64,000 nucleotides of DNA from Lachnospiraceae bacterium (GTDB lineage: Bacteria; Bacillota; Clostridia; Lachnospirales; Lachnospiraceae). Each line of letters opens with the position of its first letter. The first letter of the stretch is position 1. Positions 19,122-27,567 of this stretch are shown here, piece by piece. The notes beneath the pieces were generated by a model. The model was not told where the DNA came from. It saw nothing but the letters and a program-made list of their open reading frames with translations, and did not search any database. Location: the NCBI GenBank assembly GCA_017535945.1, contig JAFXTJ010000032.1, positions 27,404 through 91,403 of the forward strand, in the 5' to 3' direction. A program made the translations under genes and the position numbers.

Positions 19122-20333
19122 TCAATCCTCGTCGTCCAGCACGCGGATCCGGTTACGGACACCCGCGATCCCGCCAAGTTTCTCCAGAAATTCACTTTCG
19201 CGCACGGGGCCCGTCAGGATGCAGGCTTCGCCCTGCTCCGTGCAGATCGTCCGGCTCTCCGCAAACGCCTCCAGCACTTCCGCCTCATGTTCCCGTCCGA
19301 CCCGGACGAAAAACCGGCGGGTGGCGTCCCCCATGGGGGCGAGCTGTGCCGGCTTCTCCGTCATGGAGACCGGTACCGTCCTGCCGGCATTGCGCACGAT
19401 CTCGCAGATATCCGCGACCACGGCGCTCGCCGTCGCGTCTCTGCCGGCGCCCTGTCCGTAGTACATGGAAGTCCCCAGCATATTGCCGTGCACGGCGACC
19501 GCATTAAAGACCCCGTTGACGGAGGCCAGCGGGTGCTCCGCCGCGATGAGGTAAGGCGCCACCGAGATCTCCAGTCCTTCTCCGGTCATGCGGCAGTTGC
19601 CGAGGAGCTTCACCGCCATGCCGCAGGCGCGCGCACCGGCGAGATCCGCGGCCGTGATGGCCGTGATGCCCTCCGTGGGCACCGCATCGGGCGCGACATA
19701 GCCGCCGGTCATGAGAGACCCCAGGATCGCGATCTTGCGGCAGGCGTCATGTCCCTCGATATCCGCGGAGGGATCACGCTCCGCATAGCCCAGCTCCTGC
19801 GCCTTCTTTAATACATCATCAAAAGCCGCTCCGTCCTGCTCCATCTTCGTGAGGATGTAATTGGTGGTGCCGTTTAAGATCCCGGTGATCTCATCGATCT
19901 GTTCACTCTTTAAGGCGCCCGCGAGCGTCCTCAGGATCGGGATCCCGCCGCCGACGCTGGCTTCAAAGAGATAACTGACATGATGTTCGGCCGCGATCTT
20001 TAGGAGCTCCGGCCCGTGCTTCGCGACCAGTTCCTTATTGGAGGTGCAGACGCTCTTGCCGGCTTCCAGTGCCTGCTTCGTGAATTCGTAGGCCGGCTTC
20101 ACGCCGCCCATGGTCTCCGCGATGACGGTGATCGAGGGATCCTCCAGGATCGTCCGGTAATCATGGGTCACCAGCGCCTCGTGCGGATCTCCCGGGAACT
20201 CCCTGAGATCGAGGATCGCACCCAGCGCCACCTCTTCGCCGGCACTCGCCGCGACCTGCGCCGGATTCACATCAAGGACGCGGGCCACGCCCCCGCCAAC
20301 CGTACCGTATCCAAGGATCGCTATCTTTGTCAT
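19122..20333 (-). CDS. hom: Homoserine dehydrogenase
   Basis: Homoserine dehydrogenase reduces aspartate semialdehyde to homoserine for threonine and methionine. From the ATG at 20333 (MTKIAILGYGTVGGGV) the protein has 403 residues, the usual length of the single-function form with a C-terminal ACT domain. The Rossmann motif GYGTVGGG, the catalytic region LNGTTNYILTKM near residue 175 and the ACT domain from about 330 are visible. The frame is open up to 20390, but that ATG overlaps the -10 box and cannot be the start. GGGGG lies 8 bases before the chosen ATG. The transcript continues into lysC. Confidence 0.95.
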   Translation of the reverse strand: MTKIAILGYGTVGGGVARVLDVNPAQVAASAGEEVALGAILDLREFPGDPHEALVTHDYRTILEDPSITVIAETMGGVKPAYEFTKQALEAGKSVCTSNKELVAKHGPELLKIAAEHHVSYLFEASVGGGIPILRTLAGALKSEQIDEITGILNGTTNYILTKMEQDGAAFDDVLKKAQELGYAERDPSADIEGHDACRKIAILGSLMTGGYVAPDAVPTEGITAITAADLAGARACGMAVKLLGNCRMTGEGLEISVAPYLIAAEHPLASVNGVFNAVAVHGNMLGTSMYYGQGAGRDATASAVVADICEIVRNAGRTVPVSMTEKPAQLAPMGDATRRFFVRVGREHEAEVLEAFAESRTICTEQGEACILTGPVRESEFLEKLGGIAGVRNRIRVLDDED

Positions 20334-20359
20334 CGCACATACCCCCGTATAGATCATCA

Positions 20360-20384
20360 AACCGCCCGGGTGCGCCGGGCGGTT
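20360..20384 (-). other. Hairpin at the 5' end of the hom transcript
   Basis: Arms AACCGCCCGG and CCGGGCGGTT form a perfect 10-bp stem with a 5-base loop. The predicted transcription start (about 20382) falls at its first bases, so the mRNA would begin with this hairpin. It may stabilise the 5' end, or the DNA palindrome may be an operator. Confidence 0.6.
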
Positions 20385-20388
20385 ATCC

Positions 20389-20417
20389 ATTATACACTAT
20401 GACAGCGGGAAGGGCAA
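20389..20417 (-). promoter_or_regulatory. Promoter of hom-lysC
   Basis: On the minus strand TTGCCC (20412-20417) and a perfect TATAAT (20389-20394) are 17 bases apart. The leader to the hom ATG is only about 50 bases, too short for a lysine riboswitch or T-box. Confidence 0.8.
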
Positions 20418-20596
20418 CAGGAAAGCCGCAATATCGCGGATAGCCGGATGGCGGCTCTTTGTTTCATGAGTTTCTCTCCGTCAACTTCCGGTGAGTGCGG
20501 GGACAGGAGTACCGGCTGTGCCTGCCGGCAGCGAACATCTGAAGATTCGCTTTTGTGCGGAACCGGTTGATACCCGGTGCGGGAGCGGTGCCGTCC
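20418..20596. other. Intergenic stretch with two short hairpins
   Basis: No reading frame is convincing here. Two inverted repeats are visible: CCGGC...GCCGG around 20512-20529, and GCGAA...TTCGC with an inner ATCT/AGAT around 20531-20550. There is no U-tract, and I cannot match the stretch to a riboswitch class. It lies downstream of the chemoreceptor gene and upstream of the hom promoter. Confidence 0.4.
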
Positions 20597-22330
20597 TTAT
20601 TCCCTGAAGAACGAAACCGTCTCCCGCAGGTCGTCCGCGAGGACCTGGAGCTGACCGGCGGATTCGCTCATCACGGTAAAGGTGGTATGCAGCTCCTGCA
20701 TGGAGGCCGTGGTCTCCTCGGTGAAGGCCACATTCTGCACGGCGGCAGCCGCCAGATCACGGATGACACCCTCGAGATCCTCTCTGGTCTGCCGGATGTC
20801 CTCCATACGGCAGGCGGCACGCTCCGAGGCTTCGCCGAGCCTGTGCAGGCTGTCTTTCATAAACTGCATATCCGAACGGGTCTCCGCGAGGAGTTCCTCC
20901 TGTGTGCGGGTATTGTCTTTCATCGTCTCATAGGAGGCGCTGCCCTTGGCGGAGCCCCTGATCAGTTCATCCGTGATCCTGCTGATCTCCTGCGCATTCC
21001 GTCCGGTCTGATCCGCGAGCTGGCGGATCTCATCCGCCACCACGGCAAAGGCTTTGCCTGCATCACCGGCACGGGAAGCCTCAATGGAGGCATTGAGAGA
21101 CAGCACGTTGGTCTGGGTGGCAATGGCCGTGATCGCGCGGGAGATCCCCGTGATCCGCTCCGCGGCATCCGCCGTGATCCGCATGGATTCCCCCATGGAA
21201 TTGACAGCGTCAGCGATCCCGTCCGTCTGCGTATGAAGATCCGTCAGATGATCCGATGCGCGGGTACCGCAGGCCGCTATCTCGACCGCGTAATCACCGA
21301 TCTGCTCCACATCCTCCGACAGTTCCCGTACCCCCTGATCGATGTCACCGGCATCGTTGGATGCCAGCCGGACACATTCCGCCTGGGAGGCGGCGCCCTT
21401 ACGGACCTCCTCGATCCGGTCCGCCATCATCCAGGAGGCGTCCGCCGCGACTTCCGCGGAATCCGCGAGTTCAAAGCCGGAATCACAGAGGCTGCCCGCC
21501 ACTTCTCTCGCGGAATGGATCACGCGGGTCAGGCGCTCATCCAGCTGTCTCGCACTGTTCGCCAGTTCCCCGATCTCATCATCCCGCTTCTGCGTCCGGG
21601 GATCGGGCGCATGTCCGAGGGACCCGCGGGAGAGACCGTTCAGCACGGTCGTGAGATCCTCCATCTGTCTGCCGATCCTGTTGGTGATCAGCACGAGCGC
21701 ACCGGCTGCAAGAGCCGCCAGGCCGCCCATCAGGAGTGCCAGGAGTAGAATCCGCAGACCGGTCCCCGTGAGGAATCCGCCGCGCATCCGGTACGCCGCA
21801 GCCATGCCGATCGTCGTGCCGTCCGGGTTGCGCAGCGGCATATAGTACACATCGGCCACGCCGTTCTCCGCAGGGACGAACCGCTCCCTGCCGGCGATGA
21901 CCACGCCGGAGAAAACCTCTTCCGCAGCGGGCATCCCCTGTTCTTTCGTGGACAGGACCTGCTGCCTGCCGAAATAGACGGCATAATCCAGTCCCGTATT
22001 CTTCTTCAGCCGTCCAAGAAGCGGCTCCGCATCCGCCACGGGAACGCTCCCTCTCACGAGCACGCCTGTATCGCTCAGTCCCCAGTCACCCTCACCGGTC
22101 TGTTCCAGATCCGCCGCAAGTTCCCCCGCCGCAAGCCGCAGGAGCGCCTCCCCCGAGGTCTCCTCCGAGGCCCTGAGACTCCGCGCAAGAAAAACGGTCG
22201 ATACCGCGCCCATGATCACCATGGCCGCGAGGGCGATCACCATATATTGCCGCAGGAGCTTGCGCGTCCTGCGTCCCTGCGCGCCGTTTCCGGTCACCGC
22301 AGCCCATTTTCTGTATGTCCTGTCCTTCAT
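20597..22330 (-). CDS. Methyl-accepting chemotaxis protein
   Basis: Transmembrane chemoreceptors signal through CheA and CheW to the flagellar motor. The start at 22330 (MKDRTYRKW) has AAGGAGG 8 bases upstream. The 577 residues show transmembrane helix 1 (about 28-48), an extracytoplasmic sensor domain to about 185, helix 2 (about 190-215), a HAMP-like linker, and a C-terminal coiled-coil signalling domain whose hairpin tip reads [17 protein letters not shown] followed by [18 protein letters not shown]. These match the conserved receptor tip. The sensor domain is of the single-Cache size class, but the ligand is unknown. No other chemotaxis gene lies nearby, so it is an orphan receptor. Confidence 0.95.
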   Translation of the reverse strand: MKDRTYRKWAAVTGNGAQGRRTRKLLRQYMVIALAAMVIMGAVSTVFLARSLRASEETSGEALLRLAAGELAADLEQTGEGDWGLSDTGVLVRGSVPVADAEPLLGRLKKNTGLDYAVYFGRQQVLSTKEQGMPAAEEVFSGVVIAGRERFVPAENGVADVYYMPLRNPDGTTIGMAAAYRMRGGFLTGTGLRILLLALLMGGLAALAAGALVLITNRIGRQMEDLTTVLNGLSRGSLGHAPDPRTQKRDDEIGELANSARQLDERLTRVIHSAREVAGSLCDSGFELADSAEVAADASWMMADRIEEVRKGAASQAECVRLASNDAGDIDQGVRELSEDVEQIGDYAVEIAACGTRASDHLTDLHTQTDGIADAVNSMGESMRITADAAERITGISRAITAIATQTNVLSLNASIEASRAGDAGKAFAVVADEIRQLADQTGRNAQEISRITDELIRGSAKGSASYETMKDNTRTQEELLAETRSDMQFMKDSLHRLGEASERAACRMEDIRQTREDLEGVIRDLAAAAVQNVAFTEETTASMQELHTTFTVMSESAGQLQVLADDLRETVSFFRE

Positions 22331-22355
22331 CCGGCGGACCTCCTTATCTGTCTCC

Positions 22356-22383
22356 ATTCTACCACATCTTGTGGGTTGCGCAA
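22356..22383 (-). promoter_or_regulatory. Promoter of the chemoreceptor gene
   Basis: On the minus strand TTGCGC (22378-22383) and TAGAAT (22356-22361) are 16 bases apart. The gene starts about 20 bases downstream of the expected start point and has its own ribosome-binding site. Confidence 0.6.
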
Positions 22384-22426
22384 CCCCGTAGCACAATATC
22401 ATGTGTTATCTTTTCCTCCCCCGACG

Positions 22427-22435
22427 TGCTAAAAT
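22427..22435 (+). promoter_or_regulatory. Extended -10 directly before the GT2 gene
   Basis: TGC followed by TAAAAT ends 6 bases before the ATG at 22442, so the predicted transcription start falls on or beside the ATG. No ribosome-binding site is present and no clear -35 is seen. Confidence 0.5.
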
Positions 22436-22441
22436 AGATGC

Positions 22442-23512
22442 ATGTGTGACAGCAGCGGAAAAAACAGGATCGCCGTCATCATGCCGGTGTACAACAATGC
22501 AGGAACGCTGGATGCCGCCGTACAGAGCGTGCTGGCGCAGACCAGACCTGCCGACGAACTGATCCTCGTGGATGACGGATCCACGGACGAGAGCCCGTCC
22601 CTGACGGACGGATACGCGGCGGCGCACCCGGAGCGGATCCGCGTGATCCACCGGGAGAACGGCGGTCTCATGCGCGCCTGGATGGACGGATTGGAGAATA
22701 CAGACGCCGATTATGTCTGCTTCCTGGACAGCGATGACACCATCGACGCCCGCATGCTCGAAGCGCTCGCCGGAGAACTCAAATCCGGCACGGACGGACG
22801 CTGGCTGCCGGGACAGATCATTTGCTGCGCCTACCGCATCATCTATCCCGATGGCCGGACGCGGGATATGTGCCACGGAGCTCCTGCCGGGATCTACGAG
22901 GGAGACGCGCTCACCGCGCTCAAGGACGGGCTGCTCGGTCACAGCCCCCGGCGGGTGATCTTAAGCCGCTGCATGAAGCTCACGGACCGCCGGCTCATCG
23001 CGGACAACCTGTCTCTGATGGATCCTTCGATCCGCATGGGAGAGGATGTGAATACCATGGTTCCCGCGCTGCTCGATGCGGCGAGAGTCGTCCTCACGAA
23101 TGACCCCTTCTATCACTACTATCACTATGCCGCTTCCATGGCACACGGCTATGATCCGGGACTTCTCGCCAACTGTCAGCGTCTCCGGGAGCGCCTGCGC
23201 GTGATCCTGAGGGAAAAAGGCCGGGACGAAGCTGCTGCCGACCGCGAATTCTACTATCTCTTCCTGCTGGTGATCAAGAACGAATTCCGGAAAAAAGAAG
23301 ATAAAAAAACGGCCACGGGGGCCGTATCGCGGATCCGCGATCTCTGTCTCAGGGAAAACATCCCGCAGCTTTCCGCCGGGGTCACCGATCCCCCGGCGGG
23401 CACCGGCGACCGGATGCTGATCCGCATCTGCAGGAAGCCCTCCGCACCACGGATCCTCGCCGCGCAGCTGCTCTTTGCTCTCAATGACCTCCGAGCACCG
23501 CGTGCAGGATGA
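22442..23512 (+). CDS. Family 2 glycosyltransferase
   Basis: GT2 enzymes transfer sugars from nucleotide donors, commonly for exopolysaccharide or wall polymers. The 356-residue protein has the GT-A start IAVIMPVYNNAGTLDAAVQS, the acidic VDDGSTDES loop and the metal-binding FLDSDDTID near residue 95. There are no transmembrane helices, so it acts on the cytoplasmic side. The first beta-strand (IAVIMPVY) requires the ATG at 22442; this start has no ribosome-binding site and sits 6 bases behind an extended -10 box, which suggests a leaderless mRNA. Its last 32 bases overlap the end of the WecG/TagA gene on the other strand. Confidence 0.92.
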   Translation: MCDSSGKNRIAVIMPVYNNAGTLDAAVQSVLAQTRPADELILVDDGSTDESPSLTDGYAAAHPERIRVIHRENGGLMRAWMDGLENTDADYVCFLDSDDTIDARMLEALAGELKSGTDGRWLPGQIICCAYRIIYPDGRTRDMCHGAPAGIYEGDALTALKDGLLGHSPRRVILSRCMKLTDRRLIADNLSLMDPSIRMGEDVNTMVPALLDAARVVLTNDPFYHYYHYAASMAHGYDPGLLANCQRLRERLRVILREKGRDEAAADREFYYLFLLVIKNEFRKKEDKKTATGAVSRIRDLCLRENIPQLSAGVTDPPAGTGDRMLIRICRKPSAPRILAAQLLFALNDLRAPRAG

Positions 23513-24239
23513 ACTTTGAGTTGGTGGAGAGATAACGCATGAATAACCGTCTGGGATCCTGGTGCAGGCGGTAGAGCCATTCCAGATCCATATCCTGCAT
23601 CCATCCGGGTGCCCGTTTCAGATTCCCCGCATAGAAATCAAAGCCGGCACCGACGCCCACCATCAGACCTTTCACGCGTCCCTTGTGGTCGGCCATCCAC
23701 TGCTCCTGTCTGGGAGCGCCCAGCCCGATCCAGAGAAAATCCGGTGCCGCTTCATTGATCCGCGCGGTGTAGGACGCGTCCTCTTCCGGTGTCAGCGGAC
23801 GGAAGGGCGGCGAGATCATGCCCGCGATCCCGATCCCGGGATAATCCGTCTCCAGCTTATCCTTCAGTTTGGCCAGCGTCTTCTTCGTGCTGCCGTAAAA
23901 GAAATGCCGGTAACCCTTTTCAACGGAGATACGGAAGATCTCCCCCATAAAACCGGGTCCCGTGGTACGCTTCATATCGGGATGCCCTCTGTGCCTGCCG
24001 AGACGCGAGAGCGGCCCCCCGTCCGGGAGCGCAAGGAGCGCGCCGTTCTGCACCTCCCGGTATGCCGGATCCTCATAGCTCATCACCGTGGTATGCACGT
24101 TGGAAACACAGATATAGTCCCCGGAGAGCTCCGGCAGATGCTCGCCGGTATAGGCGAGAAGCCGTTCCATATCGATATCGGCGATCTGTACACCCAGGAT
24201 CTCCACCGTATCAAATGGACGGGTCCGTTCCTCAGACAT
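23481..24239 (-). CDS. WecG/TagA/CpsF family glycosyltransferase
   Basis: GT26 enzymes such as TagA add N-acetylmannosamine to lipid-linked GlcNAc for teichoic-acid linkage units; CpsF-like relatives act in capsule synthesis. From the ATG at 24239, with AAGGGG 7 bases upstream, the protein has 252 residues. Characteristic segments are NVHTTVMSYEDPAYREV, LLALPDGGPLSRLGR, FFYGSTKKTL, WIGLGAPRQEQWM and VGVGAGFDFYAG, in family order. It has no transmembrane segment and should sit at the inner membrane face. It is the last gene of a six-gene overlapping transcript and starts inside the end of dapF. Confidence 0.95.
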   Translation of the reverse strand: MSEERTRPFDTVEILGVQIADIDMERLLAYTGEHLPELSGDYICVSNVHTTVMSYEDPAYREVQNGALLALPDGGPLSRLGRHRGHPDMKRTTGPGFMGEIFRISVEKGYRHFFYGSTKKTLAKLKDKLETDYPGIGIAGMISPPFRPLTPEEDASYTARINEAAPDFLWIGLGAPRQEQWMADHKGRVKGLMVGVGAGFDFYAGNLKRAPGWMQDMDLEWLYRLHQDPRRLFMRYLSTNSKFILHAVLGGH

Positions 24240-25161
24240 CACATTCCCCTTCAAATACCGTCACGGCCGGTCCGGTCATGTAGACCCGGTCCGCCTCCCT
24301 GTCATATTCGCATACGATCTCGCCGCCCCGTACATGGATCGTCACGCGGGATTTCGTGAACCCCTGCAGATGACAGGCGACCGCCGTCGCGCAGCAACCG
24401 GTGCCGCAGGCCAGGGTCTCCCCGGTCCCGCGCTCCCAGACACGCATATGGACTTCCTCCTCATTGTCGATATGCACAAATTCCGTATTGGTCCGCCGCG
24501 GGAAAGCCGGATGGTTCTCGCACCACGGGCCCGCCTCCTCAAGCGGAAACGCCGCGAGATCGACCTCCGCCGGCAGCACGATCACCGCATGGGGATTTCC
24601 CATCGAGACAAAGGCTGCCCGGAAGCCGGTCCGCTCCGCGATCCCGCCGGGCGCCGTATCCGCGTCCGCATAGGATGCCACGGTCATCCCGCCGCCGGAA
24701 AGCACCGCATCCGTGAGACCCGCCGGATCCACCGGGACCTGTGACGCTTCCAGGACCGGTGCGCCCATATCCACCCGCACGGAGGAAACCCGGCGCACTC
24801 CGTCCTCTTCCGCCGCTGTGAGCGACAGGTATTTAATCGCTCCCGCACTGGCGATCGCAAGTTCCGTCCGGTCCGTCAGACGCTTCTCGTATACATAGGC
24901 CCCCACGCAGCGGATGCCGTTGCCGCACATCTCCGAGCGCGAGCCGTCGGCATTGTACATCTCCATCTCAAAATCCGCCTCCGGTGTCTCCGCGGGCGCC
25001 GGATTGATGAAGATCACACCGTCGCCGCCGATCCCGAAATGCCGGTCCGAGAGCCGCCGCACCAGCGCCGGCTTCTCCTGCGCGGGGATCGGGAACCGCG
25101 CCCCGTCGACGTAGATATAATCGTTGCCGCAGCCTTCCATCTTGGTAAAGGACAGTTTCAT
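24232..25161 (-). CDS. dapF: Diaminopimelate epimerase
   Basis: DapF interconverts LL- and meso-diaminopimelate, giving the cross-linking residue of peptidoglycan and the precursor of lysine. The start at 25161 (MKLSFTKMEGCGNDY) has GGAGGAG upstream and overlaps the methyltransferase stop by 4 bases; the frame is open for 34 more codons without support. The protein has 309 residues. Both catalytic cysteines are visible, in the MCGNGIRC motif and in ACGTGCCATA. Other lysine genes are not adjacent; the neighbours are envelope genes, which suits a role in wall synthesis. Confidence 0.97.
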   Translation of the reverse strand: MKLSFTKMEGCGNDYIYVDGARFPIPAQEKPALVRRLSDRHFGIGGDGVIFINPAPAETPEADFEMEMYNADGSRSEMCGNGIRCVGAYVYEKRLTDRTELAIASAGAIKYLSLTAAEEDGVRRVSSVRVDMGAPVLEASQVPVDPAGLTDAVLSGGGMTVASYADADTAPGGIAERTGFRAAFVSMGNPHAVIVLPAEVDLAAFPLEEAGPWCENHPAFPRRTNTEFVHIDNEEEVHMRVWERGTGETLACGTGCCATAVACHLQGFTKSRVTIHVRGGEIVCEYDREADRVYMTGPAVTVFEGECDV

Positions 25162-25997
25162 ACGCTCCTCCCCGTTTTCCCCCGCTCGCGCGCCACAACA
25201 AAGATCCGCTCGCTCCCCGCATGTGGTGCCCGGCCCGTGTCCGCATCCATTGCCGTCACACAAGTCATCCCCGCCTGACCGATCAGACCTCTGATCTGTG
25301 TCAGCGTATATCCCCGGCGGACATAGGTCTCCGTGAAACGCCGATACCGTCCGTCCTCTTCCCGCACATAGAAGACGATCTGTGCAGTGGAACGGCCGGT
25401 CCGCGTAGAATACGCATTCTCCCAGATATACTCCGCCCGCTCCGTGCCGTCCGCGATCAGCCGGTCGCCGAGGACATCCCGGTACATATGGCGCGTGTGA
25501 AAATCAAAAATGAACAGGCCTCCGGGAAACAGGAACCGGTTCACACCGCGCAGCATCCTCAGCATATCCCGGTCCGTGAGCAGGCAGTTGACGCTGTCGC
25601 ACACGCTCACAAAGGTCCCTGCCGTGCAGTACAGATCCAATGCGCGCATATCCTGACAAAGGTACGGGACCGGTTTTTTCCTGCCGGCATTCTTCTCCTG
25701 TGCCGCCGCGAGCATCTCCGGCGAGAGATCGATCCCCGTCACGTCATATCCGCGGTCCGCGAGCAGACAGGACATCGTGCCCGTGCCGCAGCAGAGATCG
25801 ATCACGAGATCCCGCTCCTGCCGCAGAGCCTCCTCTTCGGTCAGGGTGTTGCTCCTGCTCTTTTTGACGGAAGCCTTTACCGGCTTCGATACGCCGTACC
25901 GGGCGATCAGGGAATCCACGAGATCTGCCCAGCGTGCATAGGGCACATCCGCCATCAGCTCGTCATAGACCGATGCAAATCCGCCGTAGGAGGCCAT
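25158..25997 (-). CDS. Class I SAM-dependent methyltransferase
   Basis: From the ATG at 25997 (MASYGGFASVYDELM) the protein has 279 residues. Motif I is VIDLCCGTGTMS, followed by the acidic end of strand 2 in VTGIDLSPEML and the CDSVNCLL region, as in the YqeM/BioC-like methyltransferases. A basic insert of about 25 residues (near 40-65, KASVKKSRSN) precedes motif I and is not usual for the family. The substrate is unknown. It starts 2 bases after the stop of the membrane protein gene upstream and overlaps dapF by 4 bases. Confidence 0.88.
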   Translation of the reverse strand: MASYGGFASVYDELMADVPYARWADLVDSLIARYGVSKPVKASVKKSRSNTLTEEEALRQERDLVIDLCCGTGTMSCLLADRGYDVTGIDLSPEMLAAAQEKNAGRKKPVPYLCQDMRALDLYCTAGTFVSVCDSVNCLLTDRDMLRMLRGVNRFLFPGGLFIFDFHTRHMYRDVLGDRLIADGTERAEYIWENAYSTRTGRSTAQIVFYVREEDGRYRRFTETYVRRGYTLTQIRGLIGQAGMTCVTAMDADTGRAPHAGSERIFVVARERGKTGRSV

Positions 25998-25999
25998 GC

Positions 26000-26494
26000 T
26001 CAGATCCCGAACAGCGCCCCGAAGCCCAGTGTGCACAGCACACCGACGATCACGCCGGCCAGTGCCACACCGCCTATGACCGCAAGCACACTGGTCTTGA
26101 AATCCATATCCAGGATACTGGCTGCCAGCGTCCCGGTCCAGGCACCGGTTCCCGGCAGCGGGATCCCGACAAAGAGTAACAGCGCGACAAACAATCCGCG
26201 TCCCGCCTTGCTCTTCAACTTCTCTCCGCCCTTGTGTCCCTTCTCCAGACAGAAGGTGAAGAAGCCGCCGATCACCGGCTTATCCTTGCCCCACTCGAGG
26301 ACCTTACGCGCAAAAAAGAAGATGACCGGAACCGGCAGCATATTGCCCACCGCGATGATCACATACGCGGGGAGCAGCCGGAAGGCCGGATCCGCCGCAT
26401 GAAAACCGTAAGCGAACGGGATCGCGCCCCTGAGCTCGATGAGCGGTACCATGGAGACAAAAAAGACGATCAGATATTCCGTAAAAGTGGTCAT
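26000..26494 (-). CDS. Small integral membrane protein, COG2426 (small multidrug export) family
   Basis: The 164-residue protein is mostly hydrophobic, with about four transmembrane helices. The segments PLIELRGAIPFAYGF and LLFVGIPLPGTGAWTGTL match the two conserved re-entrant-like motifs of the Sm_multidrug_ex/COG2426 family, which resembles DedA-type half-transporters. The name reflects an early annotation, and the real substrate is not established. The gene overlaps hisC by 4 bases. Among lipid-linked polymer genes, a lipid-transport role is an attractive guess but only that. Confidence 0.82.
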   Translation of the reverse strand: MTTFTEYLIVFFVSMVPLIELRGAIPFAYGFHAADPAFRLLPAYVIIAVGNMLPVPVIFFFARKVLEWGKDKPVIGGFFTFCLEKGHKGGEKLKSKAGRGLFVALLLFVGIPLPGTGAWTGTLAASILDMDFKTSVLAVIGGVALAGVIVGVLCTLGFGALFGI

Positions 26495-27567
26495 ACCTCT
26501 GCTCCTTTTTCTTTGATGATCTCACGGAGCGCCGCAACCAGCGCATCCGTCTCCGCATCCGACCCGACAGTGATCCTCAGGTAGTCGCCGATCCGCGGCA
26601 GATCCCAGCGGCGCACAAAGATCTTTCTCTCCCTTAGTGCCGCAAAGATCTCGCTTCCCGGGACCGTCTCATGCTTCGCGAAAATGAAATTCGCCGAAGA
26701 GGGCGGGAAGGTGAAGCCCATCGCACGGAGTTCTCCCGCCAGACGTTCCCTCGTGGCGATGATCCGTTCACAGGTCTGCTTCAGATACGCCGTATCGCGT
26801 ACCGCCGCCGCGCCGCCCACGATGGAGGCATGATTGAGCGTATAGGAATTAAAGGAATTGCGCACGGCCCAGAGGGCATCCATGAGCATCTGCGGTCCGA
26901 ACGCATAGCCGATCCGGAGACCGGCGAGCGAACGTGATTTGGAGCAGGTGCGCACGACGACCAGATTGTCGTACTTATCGATGAGCGGCAGTGCGCTCTC
27001 TCCGCCGAAATCGATATAGGCTTCATCAACGATCACGACGATGCCCGGATTCGCCTGCAGGATCCGCTCGATGAGATCAAGCCCCGCGTACAGTCCGGTG
27101 GGCGCATTGGGATTGGCGATGATGATCCCCGCCTTATCCTCCTGTGTGCAGTAATCCTCCGCATGGATCCGGAAGTCCTCATCCAGCGGTACCGTCCGGA
27201 CGGGGATTTGATAGAGATCCGCCCATACCGGATAGAAGGAATACGTGATATCCGGGAACAGCAGCGGACCGCCGCCCGTGAAAAAGGTAAGAAAGGCCAG
27301 TGCCAGCACCTCATCACTGCCGACGCCCGCATAGATCCGCTCTTTCGGGATCCCGTAAACCTCGGAAAGCGCATCGCGCAGTTCGTTCTCATTCGGATCC
27401 GGATAGAGCCGGAAGCTCTCCGGCGGGATCTGTGCCATGGTCCGGGCAAATTCCGGAGACGGCGGATAGGGACATTCATTGGTATTGAGCTTGATGATCC
27501 CGCTCTCCCGGGGCTGTTCCCCCGGAGTATAGGGCGTGATGAACCGGACCTTATCCCTGAGCGCCAT
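26491..27567 (-). CDS. hisC: Histidinol-phosphate aminotransferase
   Basis: HisC is a PLP-dependent class II-like aminotransferase that converts imidazole acetol phosphate to histidinol phosphate. The start at 27567 (MALRDKVRFI) has AAGGAGG 6 bases upstream and lies inside the preceding glycosyltransferase gene by 17 bases. The 358 residues include LNTNECPYPPSP at the N-terminus, NPNAPTG, VDEAYIDFG and the PLP lysine motif CSKSRSLAGLRIGYAFG. No other his gene is nearby, so it may use aromatic amino acids or another imidazole or phosphate substrate instead. Confidence 0.93.
   Translation of the reverse strand: MALRDKVRFITPYTPGEQPRESGIIKLNTNECPYPPSPEFARTMAQIPPESFRLYPDPNENELRDALSEVYGIPKERIYAGVGSDEVLALAFLTFFTGGGPLLFPDITYSFYPVWADLYQIPVRTVPLDEDFRIHAEDYCTQEDKAGIIIANPNAPTGLYAGLDLIERILQANPGIVVIVDEAYIDFGGESALPLIDKYDNLVVVRTCSKSRSLAGLRIGYAFGPQMLMDALWAVRNSFNSYTLNHASIVGGAAAVRDTAYLKQTCERIIATRERLAGELRAMGFTFPPSSANFIFAKHETVPGSEIFAALRERKIFVRRWDLPRIGDYLRITVGSDAETDALVAALREIIKEKGAEV

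Noticed and set aside
20334-20390. Earlier start of homoserine dehydrogenase at 20390
   Set aside because: That ATG overlaps the promoter -10 box and precedes the transcription start; the Rossmann motif fits the start at 20333.
20334-20600. Lysine riboswitch or T-box before hom-lysC
   Set aside because: The leader is about 50 bases and holds only one hairpin.
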